Notes: generated by a model not told the origin, from the letters alone. 64,000 bases of DNA from Rhodanobacteraceae bacterium (GCA_016713135.1 JADJPR010000023.1:372001-436000), one strand, 5' to 3'. Numbered from the stretch's first letter, positions 33,706 to 43,976 are shown. A program made the numbers and translations.

Positions 33706-33809
33706 CCTGCGCACGCGAGTCTCCTGGTGCCTGTCGAGGCGAACCAATCTACGCCAGCACGACCGGGGAAGGCGGACCTGGGTCACGACTGCGAGGGTTG
33801 CGCCTGCTT

Positions 33810-33941
33810 GAGTCCGGTTGTGGGTTGTGGGTTGTGAGTTGTGGGCAGCCGAAGCAAAAGCTCAGTGCGCGCGCCGGAGCGAAAGGCGGCGCCGCGCCTC
33901 TGCTGCCCACAACCCAGAACCCACAACCCACAACCGGACTC
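33810..33941. repeat. Word-repeat hairpin, GTTGTGG family
   Basis: A 40-base arm on each side (33810-33849 and 33902-33941) pairs almost completely, including the non-repetitive ends GAGTCCGG and GGGCAGC. Each arm has about four GTTGTGG words. The spacer is about 52 bases. It lies between the sensor kinase end and the GH44-like gene. Confidence 0.9.
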
Positions 33942-33958
33942 AAATCGCCCACCACCGC

Positions 33959-36900
33959 TCACCCCACCCGCTTGGGCATCTGGATCTGGAATTCGACGCC
34001 CTTGCCGGGGGCGCTGATGCAGTCGAGTGAGCCGCGCAGCAACTGGGTCACGAGGTTGTAGACCACGTGCAGGCCGAGGCCGCTGCCGCCCTGGCCGCGC
34101 TTGGTGGTGAAGAAGGGATCGAACACGCGCTGGCGCACGTCTTCGCTCATGCCGACACCGTTGTCGCGGTACAACAGCAGCCATTCCTCGTCGTAGCTCT
34201 CGCATTCGATGCGGATCTCGCCGCGCGCGATGCCGTCGAAAGCGTGGATCAGCGAGTTCATCACCAGGTTCACCACGATCTGGCTGATCGCGCCGGGATA
34301 GGTGTAGATCCGCAGATTTTCCGGGCACTTGATGCTGACAGTGTGCGGGGTTTTCTTCAGCGCCGGCCCCAGCGAGACCAGAACTTCTTCCAGGTAGGTC
34401 CGAAGATCGATCTCGCGCGCCTGCTCGCTGGACTGGTCCACCGCGACCTGCTTGAAGCTCTTGATCAGCTGGCCGGCGCGGCGCAGGTTGGACAGGATCA
34501 GCTGCGCACTGCTCAGCGCCTCCGACTGGTAGGCATCCAGGGCGCCGCGCGAAACCTTGCCTTCTCCCACCAGTTTCATCAGTTTACGGGTCTCGTCCTC
34601 CAGGTGCGAGGCCGCAGTGACGCCAATCCCCAGCGGCGTGTTGATCTCGTGCGCGATGCCGGCGACCAGCCCTCCCAGTGCCGCCATCTTTTCCGACTCC
34701 ACCAGTTGCCGCTGGGTGAGTTTCAGCTCGTCCAGGGTGAACTGCAGCTCGCGGTTGGACAGCCGGAGCGCGCGCGTGCGCTCCTCGACGCGGTGCTCGA
34801 GTTCGTCGTTGAGCTTGCGCAATTGCTCGGCCGCCTCGGCGCTGGCGCTGACATCGCGGCTGGTGCCAACCATGCGCAGCGCACGCCCATCGGCATCACG
34901 CTCCACCGCAAAACCGCGCGACAGCACCCAGCACCACATCCCGTCCAGCGTGCGCATGCGGAAGGTGTTCTCGTAGAACTCCGACTGCCCCTGGATATGC
35001 CGGGTCAGTTGCGCCAGTACATCCGGCTGGTCGTCCGGATGCACCTCGCGCAGGAACTCCTCGCGGCTGGCGAAGCGCACTGTCGCCGAGGCGCTGATGA
35101 TCGGCAGGATGTTCTCGCGCACCATCCTGCCGGTTCGCAGGTCGAGGTCCCAGAGTTCATCGCGGCTGCCCCACAGGGTGAGCTTGAGGCGCTCCTCGCT
35201 GCGGCGGATCGCCTCGGCGACCGAACGCTCGCGTTCCCATCGGAGACGGGTGCGCAGCAGCGCTGCCAGGATCAGGATGGCGAGGACCAGCGCATACAGT
35301 CCCAGCGCGCCGGGCGAGCGCCAGGGTTGCGGCTCGATCGTCAGCGCCAGGGTCGCTTCCGGGCCGTAGCCGCCACTGTCGTCGTCGCGCACCCGCGCGC
35401 GGAGCCGGTACTGTCCGGGCCCCAGGTTGTTCCAGGCGGCCGTCCGCGAGAGCTGGACGTCCTCGATCCAGTCCTCGTCCAGCCCGTCCAGCCGGTAACT
35501 GAAACGCAGTCCATCGGGATTGGCGTAGTCCAGCGCCGACAGGTCGATGGCGATGCTGGAGTGCTCCGGACCGAGGATCAGCTGGTCGACCGAATGAATC
35601 GCCTGCGAGAGCGGAGAGCTCGGATCGAAGCGCTTGAGCCGGACTTCCGCGTTGTCCAGCCGCAGGTCGCTGAACACGGGTTGCGGCACGCGTCCGCGCC
35701 GCGGCAAACGATCCGGGTGGAAAGCGAGCACGCCGCGCAGGCCGCCGAAGTAGATCGAACCGTCGGCGCCGCGCGCGACACTGCCGATGAAGTAGCCCGA
35801 ACGGTCCATCCCGTCACTGGCGCTGAAGCGCTGCACCTCGCGAGTGGCCGGGTCATAGGCATTGACGCCGACCGTAGTGCCGATCCACAGCCTGCCGTGG
35901 GCGTCCTCGACCAGGGTGCCGATCGCATCGGCGCCGAGTCCCTCGCGCTTGCCGACGGCGTCGAAGCGCAGCGTGCCGTCCTTGCGGCGGCTGACGCGGT
36001 TGACCCCACCACCCTGAGTGCCGACCCACAGCGTCCCGTCGCGCGCCTCGATGATCATGCTCACCGAGTTGTGGCTGAGCGACTCGAGGTCCCCCGGGCG
36101 CTCGCGATAGTGCTCGAAGCTGCCGCTGGCGCGGTCGAAGCGCGCCAGGCCGGCGCCGAAGGTGCCGATCCAGAACTCGCCGCTGGCAGTCTCGGCCATG
36201 CTGTAGACATTGCCCGACTGCAGGCTGCGTGGATTGGCCGGATCCGGCGCATACACCTCGAATCCGTGTTCGTCGTCGATCCAGCGCGCCAGTCCGCCGG
36301 TCTCGAACCCGACCCACAGCGAACCAGCGCGGTCCACATGGAGCACCTGGACGACATTGTCCGGCGGCGCGCCGGGGCGCCCGTCGTCGCGCCGGAAATG
36401 ATCGAAACCGCGACCGTCCGCGCGCATCCGCGACAGTCCGGTGCCCTGGGTACCGACCCATAGCCGCCCGTCCGGCGTACGCGCGATCGACTGCACCACG
36501 TTGCCGGCGAGCGAGGCCGGATCGGATGCGTCGTGCACCCAGCGCTGCAGCACGCCCTGCTCGAGGTCGTAGTGGACCAGTCCGCCGCCTTCCAGCATGC
36601 CCATCCACAGGCTGTCATCGTGATCCCGCCAGAGCGCGCGCACCGGACTGGCCGGCAGGCTGGTGCGATCGCGCCCGTGCGATCGGATCAGGCGGACGAC
36701 CTGGGTAGCTGGGTTGTGGATCGAGAACCCCCCGGTCCAGGTGCCGATCCAGATCAGCCCGTCGCGGTCCTCATAGAGTGCAGCGATCCGGTTTGCCGCG
36801 GGGCTGCCGGCGTCACCGGCGTCATGCCGCCAGGACAGGAAACCATCGCGAGCCGGCAGGTGGATCGCCAGGCCGTTCATCGTCCCTACCCACAACTGGC

Positions 36901-37744
36901 CCGCACGGGTGGTCAACAGCGCGCGCACCTGGTCGTCCGGCAGGGTGCCGTCGACCCCGGGCTGAGCGCGGTAATGCGCCAGCAGATCGCCTTCCGGCGA
37001 CAGCCGCAGCAGGCCAAGACGGGTGGCCCCAACCCAGACTGATCCATCGGCCGCGAGCGCGAGGGCCTGCAGGTCCGCCAGCGCATGTGTCCCGGCACCG
37101 ACCTTGGCGAAACTGCCGTCCTGCGATCGGTAGCGCCAGAGACCGCGGCTGCCGGCCAGCCAGACCTCGCCGGCGGCGCCTTCGACCATGCTGCGGATCA
37201 CGCCGAGCTGGTCGGGCGGCGGCCCCAGCGACTGGAAGCTGGTGGCCGCCGGCGCAAGGCGCTGCAACGCGCCACCCGAGGTGGCCACCCACAACCGGCC
37301 GTCGCTGGCGCGCATCAGGGCGGTGACGCCGTCGGCCGCGAGGCTGCCTGGCTGGTCCGGACGATGGCGCCAGGCCTGGATGTCGTCGGTGGCGGGATCC
37401 AGCCGGCTCAGCCCGCCGGCCATCGTGCCGACCCACAGCGCGCCGTGCTCGCCGCGCGCCAGCGACGTGATGTGGCTGTCGCCCAGCGCATGCGGATCCC
37501 GGCGATCGCGGTGGTAGGTGCGGAAGGCGTAGCCGTCGAAGCGGTTGAGCCCATCCTGGGTACCGATCCAGACGAAACCCTGCTCATCCTGCAGGATCGC
37601 CCGCGCCGTCACTTGCGACAGCCCGCTGGCGATGCCGAAATTGCGAAAGCGCACGGAATCGACCGTAGCCGCCGCGGCGCGCTCGCCGGCCAGCGCGAAC
37701 CCGCTGGCGAGCATCAGCCACCCGGCGAGCAGGCCGCGCAGCAT
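33959..37744 (-). CDS. Beta-propeller sensor histidine kinase (first of tandem pair)
   Basis: 1261 residues from the ATG at 37744, which overlaps the upstream stop (TGATG). A signal peptide (MLRGLLAGWLMLASGFALAG) and about 14 Reg_prop blades with WIGTQDGLNRFDGY-type repeats form a two-propeller periplasmic sensor, followed by a Y_Y_Y domain (RYRLRARVRDDDSGGYG). One membrane helix (LGLYALVLAILILAALL), a PAS domain, an H-box with AHEINTPLGIGVTAA, then N, G1 (YRDNGVGMSE) and G2 (GGSGLGLHVVYNL) boxes. There is no receiver domain and no response-regulator gene nearby. Probably senses an extracellular polymer or its fragments. Confidence 0.92.
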   Translation of the reverse strand: MLRGLLAGWLMLASGFALAGERAAAATVDSVRFRNFGIASGLSQVTARAILQDEQGFVWIGTQDGLNRFDGYAFRTYHRDRRDPHALGDSHITSLARGEHGALWVGTMAGGLSRLDPATDDIQAWRHRPDQPGSLAADGVTALMRASDGRLWVATSGGALQRLAPAATSFQSLGPPPDQLGVIRSMVEGAAGEVWLAGSRGLWRYRSQDGSFAKVGAGTHALADLQALALAADGSVWVGATRLGLLRLSPEGDLLAHYRAQPGVDGTLPDDQVRALLTTRAGQLWVGTMNGLAIHLPARDGFLSWRHDAGDAGSPAANRIAALYEDRDGLIWIGTWTGGFSIHNPATQVVRLIRSHGRDRTSLPASPVRALWRDHDDSLWMGMLEGGGLVHYDLEQGVLQRWVHDASDPASLAGNVVQSIARTPDGRLWVGTQGTGLSRMRADGRGFDHFRRDDGRPGAPPDNVVQVLHVDRAGSLWVGFETGGLARWIDDEHGFEVYAPDPANPRSLQSGNVYSMAETASGEFWIGTFGAGLARFDRASGSFEHYRERPGDLESLSHNSVSMIIEARDGTLWVGTQGGGVNRVSRRKDGTLRFDAVGKREGLGADAIGTLVEDAHGRLWIGTTVGVNAYDPATREVQRFSASDGMDRSGYFIGSVARGADGSIYFGGLRGVLAFHPDRLPRRGRVPQPVFSDLRLDNAEVRLKRFDPSSPLSQAIHSVDQLILGPEHSSIAIDLSALDYANPDGLRFSYRLDGLDEDWIEDVQLSRTAAWNNLGPGQYRLRARVRDDDSGGYGPEATLALTIEPQPWRSPGALGLYALVLAILILAALLRTRLRWERERSVAEAIRRSEERLKLTLWGSRDELWDLDLRTGRMVRENILPIISASATVRFASREEFLREVHPDDQPDVLAQLTRHIQGQSEFYENTFRMRTLDGMWCWVLSRGFAVERDADGRALRMVGTSRDVSASAEAAEQLRKLNDELEHRVEERTRALRLSNRELQFTLDELKLTQRQLVESEKMAALGGLVAGIAHEINTPLGIGVTAASHLEDETRKLMKLVGEGKVSRGALDAYQSEALSSAQLILSNLRRAGQLIKSFKQVAVDQSSEQAREIDLRTYLEEVLVSLGPALKKTPHTVSIKCPENLRIYTYPGAISQIVVNLVMNSLIHAFDGIARGEIRIECESYDEEWLLLYRDNGVGMSEDVRQRVFDPFFTTKRGQGGSGLGLHVVYNLVTQLLRGSLDCISAPGKGVEFQIQMPKRVG

Positions 37745-40700
37745 CACGCGTCGCCTTCCGGCCGGTTGCCGGTGCGTCCGGGCGCCACGCGCGGCAGTCG
37801 CAGGTGGAAATGGGTCCCACGACCGAGTGCGCTGTCGCAACTGACCCTGCCGCACAGCACCTGGGTGGCGAGGTTGTAGACGATATGCAGGCCCAGGCCG
37901 CTGCCGCCACTGCCGCGACGGGTGGTGAAGAAAGGCTCGAAAACCCGCTTCTGCACGCTCTCGCTCATGCCCTTGCCGTTGTCGCGGTAGTCGATCACCA
38001 CGTCATCGCCGTCGGTGCCGACCTCGATGTCGATGCGCCCACCCTGCTGCTCGTCGAAAGCATGCACCAGCGAATTGATCACGAGGTTGACGAGGATCTG
38101 GTAGAGCGCGCCAGGATAGGTGTCCATCACCAGATTCTCGTCGCCGCGGATCTCCACCTCGGTGCGCTGTTTCTTGATCCTGGGATGCAGTGACATCAGC
38201 ACTTCGGAAAGGTATTCGCGCAGCTTGAACACTCGCCGCTGCTCGCTCGACTGGTCCACCGCGACCTGCTTGAAGCTGCGCACCAGCTGGCTGGCGCGCT
38301 CCAGGTTGCGCAGCACCAGGTCGCTGCTCTGGCGCGCCTGGTCGACATAGCGATCGAGCTCGCCGCGGTTGACCTTCCCGCCCGCCACCAGTTTCGCCAG
38401 CTGCTCGGTTTCGTGCTGCAAGTGGGATGCCGCGGTCACTCCGACCCCCAGCGGCGTGTTGATTTCATGCGCCACCCCCGCGACCAACCCGCCGAGTGCC
38501 GCGAGCTTCTCCGACTCGACCAGCTGCCGCTGTGCCCGCACCAGCTGATCGAGCGTGCGCTTCAGGTCCGCATTGGCACGCTCGAGCGCCTCGGTGCGCG
38601 TCACCACGCGCGTTTCCAGCTCTTCGTTGAGGCTGCGCAGGTCTTCCTCCACCTGCTTGAGCTGGGTGATGTCGCGGTTGGTGCCGACCATGCGCAGGGC
38701 GAGGCCCTTGCTGTCGCGCACCAGCACGCGCCCCTTGCCGAGCAGCCAGACCCAGCCGCCGTCGGCACCGATGGTGCGATAACTGCACTCGAAGTGGTCG
38801 ACCTCGCCCTTCAGGTGCGCCAGCAGGTTCTCGCGCAGGCGCGCCTGGTCCGCCGGGTGCACATGGTTCATGTAGTCGGCGAGCTTGGGCACCAGCACAT
38901 CGGTACTGAGGCGGATGCTCGGCAACGGGTTCTCGCGCCGGATGCGGCCGCTGCTGAGGTCGATGTCCCACATCTCGTCGCCGCTGCCCCACAGCGCGAG
39001 GTTCAGGCGATCCCGCGACGAGCGCGCCGCCTCCTCGTTGGCGCGCAGCTCGGTGATGTCGAAGGTGGTGCCGACCATGCGCAGCGCGCGTCCCGACGCA
39101 TCGCGCGAGAACACCCTTCCGCGCGACAGCAGCCAGCGCCACTGGCCATCGACGTCCGAGCTGCGGTAACTGCATTCGAACAAGTCGCTGCTGCCCTTCA
39201 GGCACGCCGACAGCATGTCGCGGAAACGCGGCTGGTCATCCGGGTGCACGAAGGGCGTATACGCCTCCAGGGTGTCGGCCTTCGCCTTGCGCGTGACATC
39301 CAGGTGCTCCAGCCGGTTGCGACGGCTGAGCTTGCCGCTGCGCAAATCGGCATCCCACAACTCGCCGCGGCTGCCCCACAGCGCGTATTTCAGCATCGCC
39401 TCGCTCTGCGCAAGGGCGTCCTGGGTGTGCTCACGCTCGTGTGTGCGCGAGCGGTAGCGCCAGGCCAGCAGGGCGATCACACTCGCAAGCAGCAGCGCAT
39501 AACCCAGGCGCGCCCAGGGGCCCAGCCACGGTGCAGCGAGCACCTCGATGGCCAGCGAGCGCGCGCCGATCCGCTGCGCGCCATCCCAGGCTTCCACCTC
39601 GAACTGGTACTTGGCGCTCGGCAGGCCGGTGTATGTGGCGGCCCGGCGCGACGCATCGGTGTCGATCCAGTCCGTGTCCCGACCGAGCAGGCGATAGCGG
39701 TAGTGCAGCGTTTCCGCCCGCCGCAGGTCGAGCGCGGCAAATTCGATGGCCACCATGTCCTGATCATGCCGCAGGCGCAGGGCGGTGCTGTGCTCGATGG
39801 CGCTCTCCAGCGGCGAGTCGCCCACGCCGGGCAACATCGGGCGATTGCCGATGCGCAATTCCGTCAGGACCACCGCGGCCGCTTGCTGACGGAAAGCGAC
39901 GCTTGCGGGTTCGGCGATGCTGACGAGCCCCTGCGAGCCGCCAAAATGCAGCCCTCCGGCCGTATCCCGCGCCGCCGAGGCCACGAAGAAATCCGCCGCG
40001 AGCAGGGGATCGCGGTCGCCCAGGCATTCGAAACGCGCGTGCGCCAGGTAAAACAGGCACAGTCCACGGGTCGTGCTGACCCACAGGCGACCATCGCCGC
40101 CATCCAGGATCGCACCCACCATCGACGATGCCAGTCCAGCCTCCTCGCTGTAGCTGCGGGCCGCGACCGGCTCCCCGGCCGCGTCGCGCTCGATGCGGGT
40201 GATGCCGCCGCCCTGGGTGCCGATCCACAACACGCCGTTGCTGTCCTCGGTCAGGCTGGTGACGCTGTCATGCGTCAGAGCCAGGGCTGCCGGCCCCTTG
40301 CGCGTCAGGGCGCCCCAACGCTGGGTGCGCGGGTCGTACCAGGACAAGCCTGCCCGCCGCACCGCAAACCAGAGGCGGCCATCGGCGCTCTCCAGGATGT
40401 CGTTGACGGACGTGCCGAGAGGCCCGCTGCTGCCGGACGGATCCACCGGCCAGTTGCGCAGTTCCTCGCAATCGCGGCACAGCGAGTACACGCCGCCGCT
40501 GAGCAAGCCTATCCATAGCGTGCCATCGCGATCGATGCGCAGCGCCTGCACGCCATTGGCCGGGAGTGCGCGGGGACCGATGCCAGTCGGGATGCGCCGC
40601 ACACCGGCATCGTCGCCGAACCAGTCCAGCCCACCGCGCAGGTATCCGACCCAGACACCGCCGTCCGCGGCGAGAATGCCGGTCACATCGCCGGAGGCCA

Positions 40701-41958
40701 GGCGCGGCTCGGGACCATCTTCGGCAAGGTGCCGCAGCACCCGCCCGGCGCGATCCAGCTGGACCGCGCCGCCGCGATCGACCTGGCCGATCCAGATACC
40801 GCCATCCTTGCCGCCTGCGAGCGCGTTGACCGCATTCGTGGGCAGGCCCCAGGGCGCGGGATCTCCATGCCGTTGCACGCGGATCAGTTCGGTTTCAGGG
40901 TCGAAGCGCGCCAGGCCCCCAGTCCAGGTGCCGATCCACAGCAGGCCGCGACGATCCTCCAGCAGCGAAACCACGCGATCCCCGGGCAGTGCCGCGCGAT
41001 CGCCGGGACGATGGCGCCAGGCGGACACGCTGCCGTCCGCCTCGATCCTTCCCAGCCCCTGCGCCATGCCAACCCAGAGCCGGCCGGACGCATCCTGCAA
41101 CAGTGATCGCACCGAATCGTCCGGCAGGCTGGCACTGTCGGTCCCCTTGCGCAGCCGGCGCACCACCCTCCCTTGAGCATCCAGCAACAGCAGGCCCTGG
41201 TTGTTGCTGCCGATGGCCAGCCCGCCGTCAGCCAGCGGCAACACTGCCTGGACAATGGTGCCCGGTGGCAGCACGCCGGAGAGCAGTACGCGGGTGCGCT
41301 TGCCGTCGGGGTCCAGTTCCCAGAGCTCATCGTCCTGCGCGACGATCAGGCGACCGTCGGTGCGCAGGTACAGCACCCGCTGCCGGTTCGCAGGTGCAGT
41401 CAGCCCCGGCAGGGCCTCGAAAGCGCGGGTTTCCGGGTCCAGCCGCTGGACCCCCCCGCGACGGGTGGATGCATAGACCTGGCCATCGGCGCCGGCGTGC
41501 ACCGCGATCACCAGGTTGTCGCGCAGTCCGCCGCGCTCGGTGTCGAAACGCTCGACTCTGCCGCTGGCGGGATCCAGGCGGTTCAGTCCCCCCTGGGTGG
41601 CCGCCCAGATGCCGCCATCGCGATCTTCCGCCAGCGCCAGGACGTAGTTGTCGCCGAGCGATGCCGAGTCTGCTGCACGATGGCGCCAGACCTGGAAGCC
41701 GTAACCGTCGAAACGGTTGAGTCCGTCCTGGGTGCCGATCCAGAGGAAGCCGTGGCGATCCTCCAGGATGTCGGTCGCCGACACCTGCGAAAGGCCGGCC
41801 TCAGTGGAATAGGTGCGAAAGCGCACGTCCACCGGCGCTGGCGCGGCCAGGCCCGTCGAGGAAAAACCCAGGCAAGCAACGAGCAGCCACAGCCACACCC
41901 GCGCCAGCGTTGCCGCAGACGCCGCGGGTACACCAGGCAGTGGCGCCGATTCCCCCAT
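37744..41958 (-). CDS. Beta-propeller sensor histidine kinase (second of tandem pair)
   Basis: 1404 residues, paralogous to the neighbouring kinase and probably a tandem duplicate. A signal peptide after a 20-residue N-tail, two-propeller Reg_prop sensor (FLWIGTQDGLNRFDGYGF and many later blades), Y_Y_Y domain (YRLLGRDTDWIDTDASRRA), one membrane helix, two PAS domains (versus one in the paralog), an H-box with AHEINTPLGVGVTAA, and ATPase boxes DYRDNGKGMSE and GGSGLGLHIVYNL. No receiver domain. The two genes share a TGATG junction and must be co-translated. It is divergent from the thiolase gene, 120 bases away. Confidence 0.92.
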   Translation of the reverse strand: MGESAPLPGVPAASAATLARVWLWLLVACLGFSSTGLAAPAPVDVRFRTYSTEAGLSQVSATDILEDRHGFLWIGTQDGLNRFDGYGFQVWRHRAADSASLGDNYVLALAEDRDGGIWAATQGGLNRLDPASGRVERFDTERGGLRDNLVIAVHAGADGQVYASTRRGGVQRLDPETRAFEALPGLTAPANRQRVLYLRTDGRLIVAQDDELWELDPDGKRTRVLLSGVLPPGTIVQAVLPLADGGLAIGSNNQGLLLLDAQGRVVRRLRKGTDSASLPDDSVRSLLQDASGRLWVGMAQGLGRIEADGSVSAWRHRPGDRAALPGDRVVSLLEDRRGLLWIGTWTGGLARFDPETELIRVQRHGDPAPWGLPTNAVNALAGGKDGGIWIGQVDRGGAVQLDRAGRVLRHLAEDGPEPRLASGDVTGILAADGGVWVGYLRGGLDWFGDDAGVRRIPTGIGPRALPANGVQALRIDRDGTLWIGLLSGGVYSLCRDCEELRNWPVDPSGSSGPLGTSVNDILESADGRLWFAVRRAGLSWYDPRTQRWGALTRKGPAALALTHDSVTSLTEDSNGVLWIGTQGGGITRIERDAAGEPVAARSYSEEAGLASSMVGAILDGGDGRLWVSTTRGLCLFYLAHARFECLGDRDPLLAADFFVASAARDTAGGLHFGGSQGLVSIAEPASVAFRQQAAAVVLTELRIGNRPMLPGVGDSPLESAIEHSTALRLRHDQDMVAIEFAALDLRRAETLHYRYRLLGRDTDWIDTDASRRAATYTGLPSAKYQFEVEAWDGAQRIGARSLAIEVLAAPWLGPWARLGYALLLASVIALLAWRYRSRTHEREHTQDALAQSEAMLKYALWGSRGELWDADLRSGKLSRRNRLEHLDVTRKAKADTLEAYTPFVHPDDQPRFRDMLSACLKGSSDLFECSYRSSDVDGQWRWLLSRGRVFSRDASGRALRMVGTTFDITELRANEEAARSSRDRLNLALWGSGDEMWDIDLSSGRIRRENPLPSIRLSTDVLVPKLADYMNHVHPADQARLRENLLAHLKGEVDHFECSYRTIGADGGWVWLLGKGRVLVRDSKGLALRMVGTNRDITQLKQVEEDLRSLNEELETRVVTRTEALERANADLKRTLDQLVRAQRQLVESEKLAALGGLVAGVAHEINTPLGVGVTAASHLQHETEQLAKLVAGGKVNRGELDRYVDQARQSSDLVLRNLERASQLVRSFKQVAVDQSSEQRRVFKLREYLSEVLMSLHPRIKKQRTEVEIRGDENLVMDTYPGALYQILVNLVINSLVHAFDEQQGGRIDIEVGTDGDDVVIDYRDNGKGMSESVQKRVFEPFFTTRRGSGGSGLGLHIVYNLATQVLCGRVSCDSALGRGTHFHLRLPRVAPGRTGNRPEGDA

Positions 41959-42078
41959 CCCCGCAGCCTAACGCAGAGCCGCCCCGTCCGCGATAGCCGA
42001 CCTTCCACCATCGGACGATCCACGGCTCATGCTGCACTGCCATAATGGCGCCCCTTCCGCACGCCCAGAGGATTGCCC

Positions 42079-43260
42079 ATGAGTTCGTCCAACGTCGTCA
42101 TTGTCGGCGCCAAGCGCACGCCGATCGGTTCCTTCAACGGCGTGTTCGCCGGCGTCCCCTCGCCGACGCTCGGCGCCACCGCGATCAAGGCCGCGCTGGA
42201 GCAGGCCGGCGTCGCACCGGCCGATGTCTCCGAGGTGCTGATGGGCTGCGTGCTGCCGGCCGGTCTCGGCCAGGCGCCCGCGCGCCAGGCATCGCTCCAG
42301 GCGGGCATCCCGGTGGCCACCGGCTGCACCACGTTGAACAAGGTCTGCGGCTCCGGCATGAAAGCGGTGATGCTGGCGCACGACGCGATCAAGGCGGGCT
42401 CGGCCGAAGTCGTCGTCGCCGGCGGTATGGAATCGATGACGAATGCGCCCTACCTGCTGCAGAAGGCGCGCTTCGGCTATCGCTTCGGCCACTCGGAATT
42501 GCTCGACCACATGGCGCTCGATGGCCTGCAGAACGCCGCCGACCGCAAGGCGATGGGCGAGTTCGCCGAGCTGTGCGCCGGCAAGTACACCTTCACCCGC
42601 GAGGACCAGGACGCCTTCTCCAGCGAGTCCGTCCGCCGCGCTATCGCAGCCCAGGCCAATGGCGACTTCGCCGACGAGATCGCAAGCGTGACCGTCGCCG
42701 GGCGCAAGGGCGACGTGGTGGTCGGCGCCGACGAGGAACCGCCGGCTTGCGACATCTCCAAGATCGCCAGCCTGCGCCCGGCGTTCAAGAAGGACGGCAC
42801 GGTTACCGCCGCCAGCTCGTCGAAGATCTCCGATGGCGCCGCCGCCCTGGTGCTCACCAGCGAAGCCGGAGCCGCCGCGCGCGGCCTCAAGCCGCTGGCG
42901 CGCGTGGTCGCACATGCCACCCACTCGCAGGGGCCGGAGTGGTTCACCACCGCCCCGGTGGGCGCGATCCAGAAGGTGCTGGCCAAGGCCGGCTGGAACC
43001 AGGACGAGGTCGACCTGTTCGAGATCAACGAGGCCTTCGCGGTGGTCGCGATGGCGCCGATCCGCGAACTCGGCATCGACCACGCCAAGGTCAACGTCAA
43101 CGGCGGCGCCTGTGCCCTCGGACACCCGATCGGCGCCAGCGGCGCGCGCCTGCTGGTCACCCTGCTGCACGCCCTGCAGCGCCGTGGCGGCAAGCGCGGC
43201 GTGGCCACCCTGTGCATCGGCGGCGGCGAGGCGACGGCAGTGGCGGTCGAGTTGGCGTAA
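42079..43260 (+). CDS. Acetyl-CoA C-acetyltransferase (thiolase)
   Basis: 393 residues from the ATG at 42079; AGAGGA sits 7 bases ahead. Forms or cleaves acetoacetyl-CoA. Catalytic residues: acyl Cys in TLNKVCGSGMKAV, Asn/His in GGACALGHPIGASGARLL, and Cys in ATLCIGGGEA. Length and the NEAFAVVAMAP motif are typical of the biosynthetic/degradative class (AtoB/PhaA type). It could feed ketone-body, PHB or leucine pathways; a methylcrotonyl-CoA carboxylase subunit lies 1.2 kb downstream on the same strand, but they are separated by other genes and a repeat element. Confidence 0.93.
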   Translation: MSSSNVVIVGAKRTPIGSFNGVFAGVPSPTLGATAIKAALEQAGVAPADVSEVLMGCVLPAGLGQAPARQASLQAGIPVATGCTTLNKVCGSGMKAVMLAHDAIKAGSAEVVVAGGMESMTNAPYLLQKARFGYRFGHSELLDHMALDGLQNAADRKAMGEFAELCAGKYTFTREDQDAFSSESVRRAIAAQANGDFADEIASVTVAGRKGDVVVGADEEPPACDISKIASLRPAFKKDGTVTAASSSKISDGAAALVLTSEAGAAARGLKPLARVVAHATHSQGPEWFTTAPVGAIQKVLAKAGWNQDEVDLFEINEAFAVVAMAPIRELGIDHAKVNVNGGACALGHPIGASGARLLVTLLHALQRRGGKRGVATLCIGGGEATAVAVELA

Positions 43261-43312
43261 GGTCGGACGCGGGAGCACGACGCGTCTGGCGTTGTGCTCC
43301 CTGTCCGTCGGA

Positions 43313-43499
43313 TGTGGGTTGTGGGTTGTGGGTTGTGAGCAGCAAAGCTCGAATGCCCCAAGCCAGTCAGTGGGTGCCGACTCTGTCGGCGATCTTTTCC
43401 GTCGCCGCAGGGAGAAAATCGCGGCTGAAGCCGCTCCCACAAACTCCCGGCTCACGCGCTCTTGCCGCCCACAACCCACTACCCACAACCCACAACCCG
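43313..43499. repeat. Word-repeat hairpin, GTTGTGG family, with REP core
   Basis: Left words GTTGTGG (43313-43342) and right words CCCACAAC (43466-43498) pair. Spacer REP motif GCGGCTGAAGCCGCTCCCAC (43421-43440). A separate non-T-tailed hairpin, GGGAGCACGACG / CGTTGTGCTCCC (43271-43301), lies between the thiolase stop and this element. Confidence 0.85.
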
Positions 43500-43531
43500 C
43501 CACAGCACCCATGACCCCCGGCACTTGCGCC

Positions 43532-43562
43532 TTGCAATTCCCTGCGAGTTCGCGGCTACAAT
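43532..43562 (+). promoter_or_regulatory. Candidate promoter of the Ala/Pro lipoprotein gene
   Basis: TTGCAA (43532-43537) and TACAAT (43557-43562) are separated by 19 bases, 70 bases ahead of the ATG. Spacing is slightly long, but both boxes are close to the sigma-70 consensus. Confidence 0.5.
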
Positions 43563-43631
43563 GGCGCCAGCCGAAACACCGTCGGTCATCCGGCATGCCC
43601 GGATCGTAAACACCCTTCCGAGGATTCACCC

Positions 43632-43949
43632 ATGAAGACGATCAAGTTCGCGGCCCTGTCCGCGTCCCTCCTGCTGTTGGCCGCTTGCGGCGACCAGGGC
43701 AGCAGCACCACCGAGCCGCCCGCCCAGCCGGCCCCGCAGCAGCAGGCCGCCCCGGCCGCCCCGGCCGCCGACGCTGCCGCTGCTCCGGCCGCCGACGCTG
43801 CCGCTGCTCCGGCCGCTGACGCTGCCGCTGCTCCGGCCGCCGACGCTGCTGCTCCGGCCGCCGACGCTGCCGCCCCGGCTGCCGACGCTGCTGCGGCTCC
43901 GGCCGACGCCGCTGCTCCGGCAACCGAAGAGAAGCCGGCCGGCCAGTAA
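43632..43949 (+). CDS. Ala/Pro-repeat lipoprotein
   Basis: 105 residues. Lipoprotein signal with lipobox LLAAC (Cys at residue 19), then a low-complexity mature part of nine-residue repeats of the type ADAAAAPAA, about eight copies with small length changes, and a charged end (TEEKPAGQ). It probably acts as a flexible spacer between membrane and wall or lacks a folded domain. The repeat invites copy-number change. A good terminator follows 28 bases after the stop and a promoter precedes, so it is a single-gene transcript. Confidence 0.8.
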   Translation: MKTIKFAALSASLLLLAACGDQGSSTTEPPAQPAPQQQAAPAAPAADAAAAPAADAAAAPAADAAAAPAADAAAPAADAAAPAADAAAAPADAAAPATEEKPAGQ

Positions 43950-43976
43950 TCGCCTGCCGCTTTTCGCTGCATCCAC

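Noticed and set aside
34067..36463. 798-codon open frame opposite the sensor kinase
   Set aside because: No domains, and it is the antisense of propeller codons.
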